DNA of 64,000 nucleotides from Neocallimastix lanati (nom. inval.) (lineage: Eukaryota; Neocallimastigomycota; Neocallimastigomycetes; Neocallimastigales; Neocallimastigaceae). The notes beneath the pieces were generated by a model. It saw nothing but the letters and a program-made list of their open reading frames with translations. It did no database searches and had not been told where the DNA came from. Shown piece after piece: positions 37,605-50,780 of the stretch (position 1 is its first letter; each line of letters starts with the position of its first letter). The translations under genes were made by a program, and so were the position numbers. The stretch covers positions 106,001-170,000 of the forward strand of contig JACVTC010000021.1 in assembly GCA_016946835.1 (NCBI GenBank). The letters are read 5' to 3'.

Positions 37605-39621
37605 GTGGATGGTTGTGTTTATGTGTTAACTGTCATAAGAAAATAATTATTAATCAATAATTAAATCATTTTTGTATAAATAATATCATAATTTATTATT
37701 TATTATTAATTGTTTATTTATTTATTATTCAATTATATTATTATTTTATAATATATTATTTATTATTTTATTATTTATTATTTTATTATTTTATTATTTA
37801 TTATTTATTATTAATAAGTACTCTTTTTATTATGATTTATGATTTATGATTTATGTTTAGTTTTGCATGAACAATGTATGCAAAACTAAACATAAATGCA
37901 TTTTGATTTTTGTACTTTTTAGTATTAGGTTACACATATTAAAAAAATTTAGTATCCTTTATTTATCTTAATTATTCCTCATTTATAAAGGTTAGGTTAA
38001 TTAAGAGTATTTATGATTTTAGGTTTATTTTTAGTGATTGAAAAAAAGTTTTAATATTTATATATATTCAGAACCATTAATTTTTTTTAAAATATCTAAT
38101 ATTTTTTTTTTTTTTTAATTTATTATTAATTAATTTAGAATTTCATACTCCTATATTCTTATTTTTCAACTATTAATCATTTTAAAAAATATTTGTTAAA
38201 CTCCAAAATACTTATTTTTCAACTATTAATCACTTTAGAATATTTAATGTTTTTCTATATTACTATATTAAAACAATTAATCTTAATAAAAAAAATACCT
38301 ATTCTATATTTATTTAACATTATATTAAAGTATATTTTTATTAATATTAAATGGAAATATAGATATTCAATTTTGTTATTTTCATATGTTCGTATTTATA
38401 TTATGACTTCATATATTTTTTATTTACATAATATACTATATAACTCTTGGGGAACGTCTATAGGATAGATAATATACATTATTTATGATTAAAAATAATA
38501 ATAATAATTATTATAATAATAAATACTAACTTCTTAAATGTCCCTTATGCATTTATCCTTTATAATGAAAATAGATATAATAGTATTAGTAGCAATATAT
38601 TACTATTTATTTATTTTTTTTTCTGAAAAAAAATTATATATATATATTAATATTTTTTTTTAATATTTTATTATTGTTATAATTTTTATTATTATTATTA
38701 TTTTTTTTTTTTATAAAAAAAAAAAAACTTCTCCTTTTTTTGACAGAAAAAAGGTATGTGAAATCTTATTGATTAGCTAGAGGGGAAAAAAAAAAGAAGG
38801 CAATTTATTAATTAATATATATATATATATATATATTTTTTTTATTTATTTTTTCCATCACCTTTATGGTGAATAATTCTTTTTCTTTTTTCTCATCTTT
38901 ATATTTTATGAGGGGTTTAACCTCTCCTGTCTTTTTACCCTCAAAAGTTAATACCTAATTGGGAATAGTGATTTAGTGATTTTCTATTTCTATTTCTTTT
39001 TTTTTTTTGTTGTTGTTGCAACGGTTGTATTTGGATACCTTTCGTTAAGGAGGCATGAACTAATAGAAAATGGATAGGGTAAATAAGAAGGAACGAAAGA
39101 AAGAAAAAAAAAAAAATTTGGATAAAAGATTCAAATAAAAATAAAAATAAAAATAAACATGAAAATGAAAATGAAAATGAAAATGAAAATGAAAATGAAA
39201 ATGAAAATGAAAATGAAAATGAAAATAAAGATAAAAAAAAAAAAAAATAAAAAATAATAGAAAAATGATATGATAATAATATTAAACAATAACGGGTATC
39301 ATCAATGGATCCCATGAAGGACGGATTGAGAAGGGAGAAAGGAAAAGGAGTTTTGGGACCTTTTTTTTTTTTTTTTAAGTATTTTTTTTTTTCTATTATT
39401 ATTTTTTATTAATTACTTCCAGTCAATAAAAAATAAAAATATAAATAAAAATAAAAATAAAACAAAAAATTTTAAAATGTTTCTAAACTAGGATAGAGAA
39501 TTCCATTTTTTTTTTATTTTTTTATTTTTATTTTATTTTTTTTTTTTGAGAGCATTAAAAAACAACGCATAGGATAAAATAAAAATTAAAAGAAAAAAAT
39601 AAAAGAAAAATAGAAATAATA

Positions 39622-39658
<37 letters not shown>

Positions 39659-39774
39659 TAAAAACTAAAATAAATAAAAAAAAAATAAGAATAAAATAAA
39701 TAAATAAATAAATAGAAATAAAAATAAAATAATAATAATTTAAAAAAAATTTTTTTTTAAAAAAAAATAATAAC
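36681..39774. other. Spacer; first part may be a decayed 3' extension of the ankyrin gene
   Basis: From 36681 to about 37160 the G+C is higher and short coding-like pieces occur with many stops, but no domain was recognised. Beyond this the sequence is A/T with T runs (37570-37603). A mixed patch at about 39020-39075 and 39290-39360 has no supported gene. Confidence 0.5.
39161..39226. repeat. (GAAAAT)n microsatellite, 11 copies
   Basis: Perfect hexamer array, 66 bp long. Confidence 0.92.
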
Positions 39775-39860
39775 CACTCATGGCGGGGACTTTAACCCAT
39801 AATTTTCAGATTAAAAGTCTGACCACCTTATCCGATTTAGGCTACGCTATAACGCGAGCT
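39775..39860 (-). tRNA. tRNA-Lys(UUU)-like gene or pseudogene
   Basis: On the minus strand CAGA-CTTTTAA-TCTG (39807-39821) is a perfect anticodon hairpin with anticodon TTT. Upstream, TAGCCTAAATCGGATAAGG resembles a D arm with the GG of the D loop. Downstream, GGGTTAAAGTCCC resembles a T arm but lacks the invariant C of TTC and forms only three clean pairs. TATAGCG before the D arm pairs with CGCCATG after the T arm with one mismatch. An A run on the + strand just beyond (about 39759-39767) supplies a T-run terminator. The weak T arm suggests a pseudogene or tRNA-derived element. Confidence 0.5.
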
Positions 39861-40043
39861 TCCTTTTGAATTTTTAATGCTTAACAGGTATTTTTTAATT
39901 TAAATAAAAATGGAAAAAAAATTATCAATAAATCAATAAAATTTATAAATTATGTCAACGAAATACTCCCTTGGATTTTAAACTAAAAAATTTCACCAAA
40001 TTGGAAATCAATTGATATTTAATATCATTATTATCATTATTAA

Positions 40044-40093
<50 letters not shown>

Positions 40094-40219
40094 GTTTTAA
40101 AAATTCGATTTTTAATTAAATTATATAAAAAAAAAGATAGATAATAGATAATATATTATTAGGAATATTAAAAATAAATTTAGAAAACAAAAAAGGATTT
40201 GGACTCTTTTCTTAGAGAT

Positions 40220-40924
40220 GGGGATTCGTGGGAGTGGGGCATTTCGCCAGGTTGCATTTCGCCAATTTTTTGAAGGCATGTGGCGTATTAAAAAAAAAAA
40301 GGTGATATTTTTATTAATTCTATTTCGCCATTTTGAAAATTATTAAATCAATAAATCAATAAATCAATCAATCAATCAATAAATAAATAAATAAATAAAA
40401 TTAAATAGAATTAATATTATTGAATAAAACCAATTTTAATGAAAATTATTTTTTTGAATTGATAGTTATTTATTTATTTCTTCATTTATTTATATCAATA
40501 CGCCTCATGTCGTCGAAATGCAACCTTACGAAATGCAATTTGGGGAAATGCAACTCTCCAGGGGATCGTGCGTTTAGCAATCGTGCCTTTCACAATGTGG
40601 CGTATTTTTGTATGTGACTTTTTTTTTTAATAGTTAATAAATAATAATTAAATAAATAATAAATATTCTTTTATATATATATATATACAATTTATTAATA
40701 TTCAATTATAAAAATAATTTTTTATAATTTTTTTTCTATAGAATATATTATTATTTCTTTTGAAGTAGTTATTTAATAATATTTAATTGAAAAAAAAAAA
40801 TATTATTATTTCTTTTAAAATAATAATTAGTTATATATTTATTTATGATTGCATAGAATATCTTAAAAATGTATGGCTTTATTTAATAATATTTATACGC
40901 CATATTGCGAAATGCACGATCCCC
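40220..40924. mobile_element. Composite non-autonomous DNA element with inverted termini (MITE-like)
   Basis: The outer ends read GGGGATTCGTG (from 40220) and, in reverse complement, GGGGATCGTGCATTTCGC (ending at 40924). GAGAT lies directly outside both ends (40215-40219, 40925-40929), a possible short target duplication. Inside there are two further inverted pairs. GCATTTCGCCAGGTTGCATT then ...GGCGTATT (40239-40289) pairs with the complement at about 40497-40537. GGGGATCGTGCGTTTAGCAA then ...GGCGTATT (40561-40606) pairs with the complement at 40895-40924. It therefore looks like two related foldback units side by side. It has no coding capacity. The left end resembles the sequence upstream of the MULE transposase at 59704-59773. 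Confidence 0.75.
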
Positions 40925-40929
40925 GAGAT

Positions 40930-42304
40930 AATTAAATTTAATTTAACCCTTAAGAAATATTTAAAAGAAGAATAATGATAACTCGACAAAGACAAATAAT
41001 GAAAATAATAAAGATTGTAATTTCCCGCTAAAAATTATATTCATTAGAAAGCTACGACTGAAAAACTACAACATAAATTAATTCCAACATAATAGGACCA
41101 CTAGAAGACGAGATATTGGATTTTTTTTTTTTTTTTTTTTTTAAAAAAAAATTTTTTTCATTATAAAAAATATTTTAATTATATTAAATAAGACCATAAA
41201 TAATTAATTAATAATTTGTAGAGATAAAATCTTTAACTTGAATTTGTATATTACTGATTTTTATAAATAAATATTGATAATTAAAAATACAGAATTAGTA
41301 ATTAGTAATATTTTATAATATTTTAAGTAAGTTTTAAATAAGTTTTAGATAAATTATTATAATATAAATTATTCAATAATCTCTAAAAAAAATTCCAAGG
41401 AATTCTTTATAAAACTAAAGATTTTCAAAAAGAGACTTTTAATTAGTTTTAATATTTTAATTCATTTTATTTTTATTTTTATTTTATATTATTGATTATT
41501 AAATTGTTTTAGTATTAATTTGGTTTATGAATAAATTATATAGTTATTTTATTAAAAGATTCTTATCAATATTAATTTTATTATTATATTTTATATAGTT
41601 TATATCTTTGTATGAATATATCAAGATTAAATGCATTATTTAATTTTATCGTTAATTATTATTTTTGATTAGTATTAAAAGGAATTAAAATTCCATCCTT
41701 TAAAATCTTTGTGTAAGATTACTAATCCATTAACTTATTACTGTTAATTATAACAATAATAATTCTTAATATTAATTTTAGTAAAATTATTTATTAGGAT
41801 ATATTAAATATAGTTTTAAATAGAACATAAAAAATTTTAAATTTTGAATTTCTTAATTAAAAAACATTGTGTGTCGTTTCATTATTTAAATTTAATTAAT
41901 TGTTATAATTAATACCAACATCTTGACCTGTTAACCAACTTAAAACCCAAATCGAGAATCTTTACGTAAATCAATTCGTAAAACCTTTCTCAAAACACCG
42001 AAAAAAACTTTAACATATATTATAGATAGTCTAACAGATTAGATTAGTAATAAATTAGTTTAAAAATTATTTCATAAATAAGTTAATTAAATATATTTAG
42101 GGCGTGCATATTAAAAATAAAAAAAAGTTATTATAAAGTTTTGTGCTTTGTTCAATTTAGAATAATTTATCTTAACTAGAGTTGTGTCACGTACCATTTT
42201 GGAACAAATAATGAAATTATAAAATTTAAATGATTAATAAATAACAAATTCTTGTTAAGATTTTAATATTATTTATGTACTTAAAATTTAAATAAAATAA
42301 TACG
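40930..42304. other. A/T-rich spacer
   Basis: No gene was recognised. A mixed patch at about 41925-42010 (CTTGACCTGTTAACCAAC, AAACCCAAATCGAG) has no open frame that I can place in a family. Confidence 0.5.
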
Positions 42305-43539
42305 TTTTATTAGAAATATTTGCTAGGTCGATATGGTAGATATGTCTATAGAGTAATATATTATATAAGATATATATTTAATAATAAATATATTTAAATA
42401 ATTTAGTTCTAATTATTGAAGTCAATTCTAAATAAATTTTTGTTAAAAGTTATTTAATTAATTTTATTTATAATAATTTCTCTTTATTTAATAATTAAAT
42501 ATTACTATTTTAAGGTAAATTTTACAATAACCTTAACAAAGAATATAAAAAGATAGATTTTTTCAAAAAACTTCGGGAACTTTATAAGGTCTTTATTTTA
42601 CAAGGCGAAAATAAAATTTTAGAACTGTCTTCAAATATTTAATGAAGGAGGAGTTTTGAATCCAAACCAAGTCACTCTTCTTTCAAGACCGGAGGATCCA
42701 TTCTCTTTTTATTAGAAATATTTGCTAGGTCGATATGGTAGATATGTCTATAGAGTAATATATTATATAAGATATATATATTTAATAATAAATATATTTA
42801 AATAATTTAGTTCTAATTATTGAAGTCAATTCTAAATAAATTTTTGTTAAAAGTTATTTAATTAATTTTATTTATAATAATTTCTCTTTATTTAATAATT
42901 AAATATTACTATTTTAAGGTAAATTTTACAATAACCTTAACAAAGAATATAAAAAGATAGATTTTTTCAAAAAATTTCAGGAACTTTATAAAGTCTTTAT
43001 TTTACAAGGCGAAAATAAAATTTTAGAACTGTCTTCAAATATTTAATGAAGGAGGAGTTTTGAATCCAAACCAAGTCACTCTTCTTTCAAGACCGGAGGA
43101 TCCATTCTCTTTTTATTAGAAATATTTGCTAGGTCGATATGGTAGATGTGTCTATAGAGTAATATATTATATAAGATATATATATTTAATAATAAATATA
43201 TTTAAATAATTTAGTTTAATTATTGAAGTCAATTCTAAATAAATTTTTGTTAAAAGTTATTTAATTAATTTTATTTATAATAATTATAATAATTTCTCTT
43301 TATTAAATAATTAAATATCTATAAAATATTACTATTTTAAGGTAAATTTTACAATAACCTTAACAAAGAACATAAAAAGATAGATTTTTTCAAAAAATTT
43401 CGGGAACTTTGTAAGGTCTTTATTTTACAAGGCGAAAATAAAATTTTAGAACTGTCTTCAAATATTTAATGAAGGAGGAGTTTTGAATCCAAACCAAGTC
43501 ACTCTTCTTTCAAGACCGGAGGATCCATTCTCTTTTTAT
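42305..43539 (+). repeat. Tandem triplication of a roughly 400-bp unit
   Basis: Copies start with TTTTATTAGAAATATTTGCT at 42305, 42707 and 43111 (spacings 402 and 404). The third copy is about 428 bp because of a small insertion near 43280-43330. Each unit begins with GCTAGGTCGATATGGTAGAT, which resembles a tRNA D-arm/A box (TAGCTCAGT-TGGTAGAGC). Each ends with a G+C-richer part containing AGTTTTGAATCC (nine of eleven B-box positions), then CAAGACCGGAGGATCCATTC and a TTTTT run. No reading frame spans the unit. Copies are about 97 percent alike by eye, so the array is recent. Confidence 0.9.
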
Positions 43540-43574
43540 CTGCATGATTTTTTTATAAAGTTCCTTTGATCATA

Positions 43575-43800
43575 ATAAACCATCTTTTATATGATTAAAA
43601 CTGGTATTAACATTTTTATATATATTTCGTAATAAAACATCTTTTATATGATTAAAATTGGTATTAACATTTTTATATATATTTCGTAATAAAACATCTT
43701 TTATATGATTAAAATTGGTATTAACATTTTTATATATATTTCATAATAAAACATCGTTTATATGATTAAAACTGGTATTAACATTTTTTATATTATATTT
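43575..43800 (+). repeat. 57-bp tandem repeat, four copies
   Basis: The words CATCTTTTATATGATTAAAA at 43581, 43639 and 43695, and CATCGTTTATATG at 43752, give periods of 56-58 bp. The array abuts the 400-bp triplication. Confidence 0.9.
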
Positions 43801-43810
43801 AAAATTCATT

Positions 43811-43860
<50 letters not shown>

Positions 43861-44349
43861 ATTTTTTTTTTGTAAAGTATTTATTAATTTATCAGATTAA
43901 TTATACTAATAGATAATATACCTAGCTATTTGTATCTTAAAATAATCAATAGTTCATTGATATATCTTAGTTAATCAGATAATACTTTTCTATCTTTACA
44001 AAACGAATGATCAAAGATATATAGCACTTTATATATATAACTTTTAATAAATAAAAATAAAAATATATATACATATATAAAAAAAAAAAAAAAAAGAATA
44101 AAACAAGACATGTATAAAAGAGATATTTAATTTTAATATTTATAATTCAATAATTCAATATATATATACTTTTTTTTTTTTTTTTTTTTTTTTAATAAAA
44201 AAAAGAAAATTAATGGTCATTTGTAAAAATTTATAAATGATAAATAAATAAATAAAAAAAAAAAAAAAAAAAAAAAAAGAAAATTATTAAAATAATGAAT
44301 GATTCATGTATATAATATAAATAAAAAAAAAAAAAATTTATTAAAATAT
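43801..44349. other. A/T spacer with (AT)n and A/T runs
   Basis: Microsatellite-rich sequence; no gene was seen. Confidence 0.5.
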
Positions 44350-44478
44350 ATTTAGAAATTTCAAAATGTCAATATTTATAAAATTTTACATTATCTAAAA
44401 TATTGAATTAATATTTATTATATAAATAAATTTTTTAAATTATATAAAAACATATTTGACATTTTTTATTAAAAAAAA

Positions 44479-44512
<34 letters not shown>

Positions 44513-44685
44513 TATATCTATTAATAAAAATATTGAATCTATTAAATATAAAAAAAAAAAAAAAAGAAAATTTTAGATTGAAATATTAATTTTATTTTTT
44601 AATTAATTCAATATTTTAGATAATGTAAAATTTTATAAATATTGACATTTTGAAATTTCTAAATTAATATTTCAATCTAAAATTT

Positions 44686-44724
<39 letters not shown>

Positions 44725-44756
44725 TTTAATAGATTCAATATTTTTATTAATAGATA

Positions 44757-44790
<34 letters not shown>

Positions 44791-44857
44791 TTTTAATAAA
44801 AAATGTCAAATATGTTTTTATATAATTTAAAAAATTTATTTATATAATAAATATTAA
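44350..44857. repeat. Interlocked pair of inverted repeats (order A B A' B')
   Basis: Segment A (44350-44412) is the exact reverse complement of 44602-44664. Segment B (about 44409-44590) is the reverse complement of about 44664-44857, including its internal (AT)n and A runs. The order is A, B, A', B', not the A, B, B', A' of a simple palindrome. A single-stranded copy would fold as a pseudoknot. No coding sequence lies inside. Confidence 0.88.
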
Positions 44858-45147
44858 TATTCATAATTAAAATAAGTAGATATGTCAATATGTCAACATG
44901 ACGAAATTAATATATATAATAATAAAAAATAAACGAATAAATAATATTTAAATTTTTATTAATAATATTAAGTCTTATATAACTATATAACTATATATAT
45001 AACTATATAACTATATTATATATATATTAAATTATATATTAAATATATATTATATATAAAGTAAAAATAGATTTTAAGAAATTATTGATTTTTGTTTGTC
45101 CTTTCTCATTTTTTTTTTTTTTTTTTTTCTAAATTATTAAAATTTAA
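44858..45147. other. 3' flank of the first LRR-CBM18 gene
   Basis: A/T sequence, with a T run at about 45110-45128. Confidence 0.45.
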
Positions 45148-46106
45148 TTAATTACAATTTCCAAATTCACTAAGACATCCTTCTCCACAATGTTTACTGC
45201 TTGTACCACACCAACCATACTTACTACAACATTGACCAGATGGACATTTACCATCTTCTTTACCACATTTACCATTAGTTGAAGTCTTCATTTCAGTTTT
45301 GGTGGAGGAGGTACAACGACCAAATAAAGATTGACAGCCTTTATCAATGGAACAATATTTATCAGAAGTACCACAATAACCATATTTACTACAACATTTA
45401 TCTGAAGGGCATCTACCACTATCTTTACCACATTTACCATCAGTGGAAACAGGATAGGCATCCTTACATTTACCAAATTCAGGATTACAACCCTTAGCAG
45501 CTAAACAATACTTATCATCAGTACCACACCAACCATATTTACTACAACATTGACCGGAAGGACAACTACCATAATCTTTTCCACATCTATTATTATTAGA
45601 GATTTTTTTACTATCATCATTTGTTTTACAGGTACCATATTCAGATTGGCATCCACTTTCTGGTTTACAATAATTATCTTTAGTACCACACCAACCATAT
45701 TTACTACAACACTGACCGGATGGACATTTTCCATAGTCTTTACCACATCTACCATCAGAGCTTATTACATTTGTTTTATCAGATTTACAAGCTTCAAAAG
45801 TTACATTATTTTCAAAACAATTCATATCTTTGGCTTTACAAAGAGAGTATTTTGATTCATATATACATTTTTTAAGACTTGAATTAGTTAAAGTTTTACC
45901 TTTAATATTAACATTTTCTTGAAGATTACTTTTTTATTTTTTTTTTATATTAATATAAATATAATTAAATTAAAGAAAAAAAAAAAAAAAAAGAAAAAAG
46001 AGTAAATTAATATATGTTTTGATAAGATAAAAAATATGAATATATTTAACTTTAAATAGTAATATATACAATATTATATTTATATCGAATTAATTTTTAT
46101 ATTCAA

Positions 46107-46159
<53 letters not shown>

Positions 46160-47294
46160 AAAACATACATATGTTCAAGTTTGGATAAATTGTTAAGAGA
46201 TTCTGGAAGTTCAGAATCAATTTGATTACCACTTAAATCACTATATTATGAATTTTTTGAATATATATATATTTATTATATATAATTTATTAAATTGAAA
46301 TTTTAAAAAATATTATTAATAAATGAATTAATAAAATATAAATAAATAATAAGTAAATGGAGAAATAAATAATATATAAATATATAAATAATTAAAGTAT
46401 TTAATTTTTTTTTTTCTTTTTTTTGCTACTAACAGATAGGTAAGATTTTTAAGAGTTGATAATTTATCTGGAATAGTTTTAATATTTTGACCTTTAATTG
46501 TTCTAATTAATTTTTATTTAATAGTATTATATAATATAAGAATATATATATTAATGTATTATTAATAAAAATAGTTTTCTATAATACAAAAAGAAATAAA
46601 AATAATAAAAAAAATATATATATATATATTTATATAAATAAATAAATATTATTTTTATTAATATATTACAAAGATTTTAAGTTAGTTAAAGAATAGATAA
46701 AGTTTGGAATATTTTCTAATTCAAAGTGATGAAAATCTGTAATTTCTCTATGATCATTAATATTATTAAAATTTTTAAATTAAATAAGTTAATATTACTA
46801 AATATTAATAATAAAATATAATAAAAAAAAATATATATATATATTTCAAATATATGAAATAATATTCAAAGATAAATATATATATATATTTACAATGTAG
46901 TAAGCTTTGTAAGACTTTTTAAGGCATCAAATTCCATATCTTTTCTTGCTCTAACACTGCTAATAATATTTCTATATATTTATTATAAATTATTTTTTTA
47001 TTTCAAGTTAGAAGATATCTCATAATAATAAAAATAGTTACTGTATTAAAGAATATTTATATTGATTTATAGTTACAAAGTTTCGAGATTGGTTAATTTT
47101 GAGATTTCATTTACATTATCTTCATTTATTTCAACTCCAGCAAGTGTTCTATTATTATTATTATTATTGAAGAAAAAAAAAAAAAAAAAAAAAAGCATAA
47201 CATAAAAACCAAATATATATATAAATAATATTTCTATTATTAAATGGAAGTTCGAAATTTATTTACTTTTAAAAAAATTAACTTATTGATATTA

Positions 47295-47352
<58 letters not shown>

Positions 47353-48356
47353 GAATACTTACAATGATTTTACTGTGTTTGAAAGTTTTAAAACATCTTT
47401 TCCAATAGTATCTCTAGCATATTCTCTATAGCCATTGTATGAAAGAGATCTATTTATTTTTATTTATTTTTTTTTGAAATTATATATATATATATAACGT
47501 TAAAAGATATTTAGTAATGTTATATGATATTATTTTAATTAGTAAATCATTAATTTATTTAAAGGAAATATATATTATATTACAATGTTTCTAATTTTGG
47601 TAATTTTGTAATTGCTTTTGGAACTTTATCATATTTCGAGAATTCAACATCATCATCACAATTTTCGCAATATAAACCATGATAATAATCTCTTATTATT
47701 TTTATTATTAATTTAGTATTTTATTTTAGTTTTTTTTTTTTTAAAAAAAAAAAAAAATTAATTAAATAAAATTATTTATATTAATTCTTTTTGTTATTAT
47801 TATTATTATTATATTATTGATACTATTAAATACTTACAAATTTTTAATAGTATTATAAGATAAAATTTTATTGAGATCTTTTTCTTCTAAATTTTCGTTT
47901 GTAATTTTACTAAAATGAAAAAATTAAAAATAAAATAATAATTTTGTAATTAAAAAAGAAAAAAAAAATAATTATTTTTTTTTAATTTATTTATTTTATT
48001 TAATTAAATTTTAGGTATATTTTGAAAAGCAAAAAACGACAATAAATAAATTATTGATAAAAATAATAAAAAAAACAAGAAATAATAAAATAAAATAAGA
48101 AAAAATAAAATAAAATAAAATAAAATTAAAATAATATATCATTAAAATAAAAAATAATATAAAAAATGTAATAATAAAAGAATATATACATGGTATCAAG
48201 TTTTCCATCCTTAGTACAAACACATTTGCGAATGTTATAATTGTAATCAATTTTTCTTTCTTGTAAATATTTTTGAATTTCATCACAGTCACTTGCAAAA
48301 GCAATAGAAGCAAGTAATGCTAAATTTAATCCTTTCAATAAATTTTTTATATTCAT
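45148..48356 (-). CDS. Secreted LRR protein with four CBM18 chitin-binding modules (ten exons)
   Basis: Exons, from the start: 48190-48356, 47838-47909, 47584-47691, 47363-47449, 47077-47148, 46894-46971, 46670-46747, 46434-46502, 46169-46240, 45148-45928. All splice sites are GT-AG. The sum is 1584 nt, 527 residues plus stop, in frame. Exon 1 has a signal peptide (MNIKNLLKGLNLALLASIAF) and a cysteine-bearing cap (SDCDEIQKYL). Exons 2-9 each encode 23-36 residues ending in a leucine-rich repeat phrase such as LSYNTIKNL, LTNLETL or LPESLNNLSKLEH. Exon 10 has four hevein-like CBM18 modules, each with CGKxxGxCPSGQCCSKYGWC and the later CxSEFGxC. CBM18 binds chitin; the LRR part likely binds protein or glycan. 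Probably extracellular or wall-bound. There is no enzymatic domain. A paralogue with the same exon plan lies upstream at 51220-54552. Confidence 0.9.
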
Positions 48357-49103
48357 TCTAATATATATTCAAAAATTAAAATATACCTCTAAGTATATAT
48401 ATATTTTAAAATAAAAAAAAAATTAAAACAACTTCAATTTTAACTTTTTTTATAAAAGAGGAAAAGAAAATTTTTTAAATAAAAAAATTTTAAATATATG
48501 TTTAATCTATACTAATATATAATAAAATAAATTAAAGGATTAGCCATCATTTTATTGATATTTATTATTATTATTATTATTTTATATTTAAATTTAATAA
48601 TTTATATATTAAATATTTACAATATTTACAATAGAAAGAGATTAATAATTTAATAAATAAATAAATAATAAATAATAAATAATAAATAATTAAATAAATA
48701 GATAAATAATAATTAAATAAATATTAATGATTTGAAAATGGCTAAAACTTTAATTATTAATAAAAGTGGAAGTTAATTTTTTTTTTAAACCAGTTAATTT
48801 CATATAGAATTAAACTATAGTTATAATATATCGAGTAATGCGATAAAACAATGTAAATATAATATATTGTGATATATATTATATTAATTATTTATATTAA
48901 CATAACCTATAATTTAAAATCATAAAAAATATTTATTTGAAAATTTAAAAAATAATAAATTTTATTATTATTATTTCAAATAATTTTAAACTTTATATAA
49001 TATATTCTATTTGATAAGGCAAAAAGTAATTCTGGTATAAATTCACAAATAATTATATTCATTTACGATGAATAGGAAATCGTTTTAGAGATTCTTAGTT
49101 TTT

Positions 49104-49139
<36 letters not shown>

Positions 49140-49199
49140 ATACATAAATAAATAAATAAATAAATGAAGAAAAAATAAAGAATACTTAAAACTCTATTA

Positions 49200-49237
<38 letters not shown>

Positions 49238-49270
49238 GATTAATTTGACTACCTTAAAAATTATAAAAAA

Positions 49271-49316
<46 letters not shown>

Positions 49317-49694
49317 ATAAACAGTATTTAAATATATGATTTCAATTATTAATTGCAATTAAAAAAAAAAAAATTATTTTTATTAATATTTGTTAGAAAT
49401 AAAGTTTAATATTATTAAATAATATAATATAATTTAAATAAATTTAATATTAGTTTTATAGATAATTATATAGTTTAATATTAGCATAAAAAGTTTTAAT
49501 GTAATAATATAGCATATAATATGGTGTATAACAATAAAGATATTTAAATAATATTAATACTTTATTATATTCATTCATACATTTTAATTAAAAAGATATA
49601 TTTATTTTTTTTTATAATAATAATTTTTATTAAATTAAATAAAGGATATACAATATAGAAGTTAAATATTTTTAATTAGTAATGAAATTGATCC

Positions 49695-49709
<15 letters not shown>
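48357..49709. other. A/T-rich spacer, upstream region of the first LRR-CBM18 gene
   Basis: No gene was seen. It contains an AAAT array at about 49111-49165, an ATT array at about 49273-49311 and long T runs. It presumably carries the promoter, but no element is recognisable. Confidence 0.5.
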
Positions 49710-49727
<18 letters not shown>

Positions 49728-49751
49728 TTATACTATAAATAAACTTTTTTT

Positions 49752-49798
<47 letters not shown>

Positions 49799-50525
49799 AT
49801 ATTTATTATTAAAAAAATATATTAAAATAGAAATACATGAAAATTTTTTACATAAATATTAAAAAATTACGTTATTAGTCTTGAGGATGAAATGACCTCT
49901 AACTTCTTCCTATTCATTGATGATGACTCCATATGGATAAATATTATTATTTGAATTTGAATTTGTATTAGAATTTCTTCTGTGCCTTATTGTTTCGTGT
50001 TGACCCTCTGGACAACGGTACGGTAGGTCTAATGATATACAAATTGATCATAGTGTAAAAATCATTAATCACCCTAGTCATAACCATAGTATAACATTAA
50101 TAAGGATTTCTGTAAGCCCCCCACAAAATATTAAATCGGGAAGAAATAGGACTTTTTCGAAGGTGATTGAAAGATATTATTAAAAAAAAAAAAATAAACT
50201 CTTTCCCCGGAAACCAATTTTTTTAAGATTTCATATAATACATCTCGGACAAGAAGGAGACATAGTATATAAAAATTTATACTATTATCAAAATCTTCCT
50301 CTTTGTCATCAGGAATATTCAATGATTTTTCATGAATAATCAAAGAAAAATTAATAAAATTTTTTCGTTAATAAATTGAATGAATTGTTGCCTAAATTCT
50401 TCAAATTAAGGACGTAAAAGTATCCAATGTGTAAAATAAGATAATGCTGTTACTTATACTACAATACGGGTAACATGATGGATAATCATCTGATACCAAT
50501 TTGGTCAATATTTGATAATTACGGA
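49710..50525 (-). mobile_element. 5'-truncated, decayed LINE copy
   Basis: A T run at about 49710-49728, then TACTATAAATAAAC, matches the LINE 3' end. The interior follows the 17-kb LINE C-terminal region base for base in many places, for example MIIHEKSLNIPDDKEEDFD and TTGCCTAAATTCTTCAAA at about 50388. Frame changes and homopolymer growth (T run 49750-49794) show that it is older than the copy at 22021. It inserted between the two LRR-CBM18 paralogues, after or during their duplication. Confidence 0.85.
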
Positions 50526-50731
50526 AAAATTTTTTAGAAAAAAATTTGAAAGATGGATTAAAAATCTATAAAAACCAGAAAGAAGATTAAAAAATAAAAT
50601 AAAATAAAAATAAACTGAAAAAAAATTTTTTTTATTACTATTTATTTTTATTGAAAAACATTGATTTTAAAATAAAATTATTAAAAAAAATAATAAGATA
50701 TAATAATTAATAATTACATTATATATATATT

Positions 50732-50780
<49 letters not shown>

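Noticed and set aside
38941-39315. Minus-strand frame of 124 codons starting MGSIDD
   Set aside because: Most of it translates the GAAAAT and A-run repeats to Ser/Phe stretches; no support as a gene.
45279-45855. Overlapping frames on both strands across the CBM18 exon
   Set aside because: Shadows of the cysteine-rich modules, with no independent homology.
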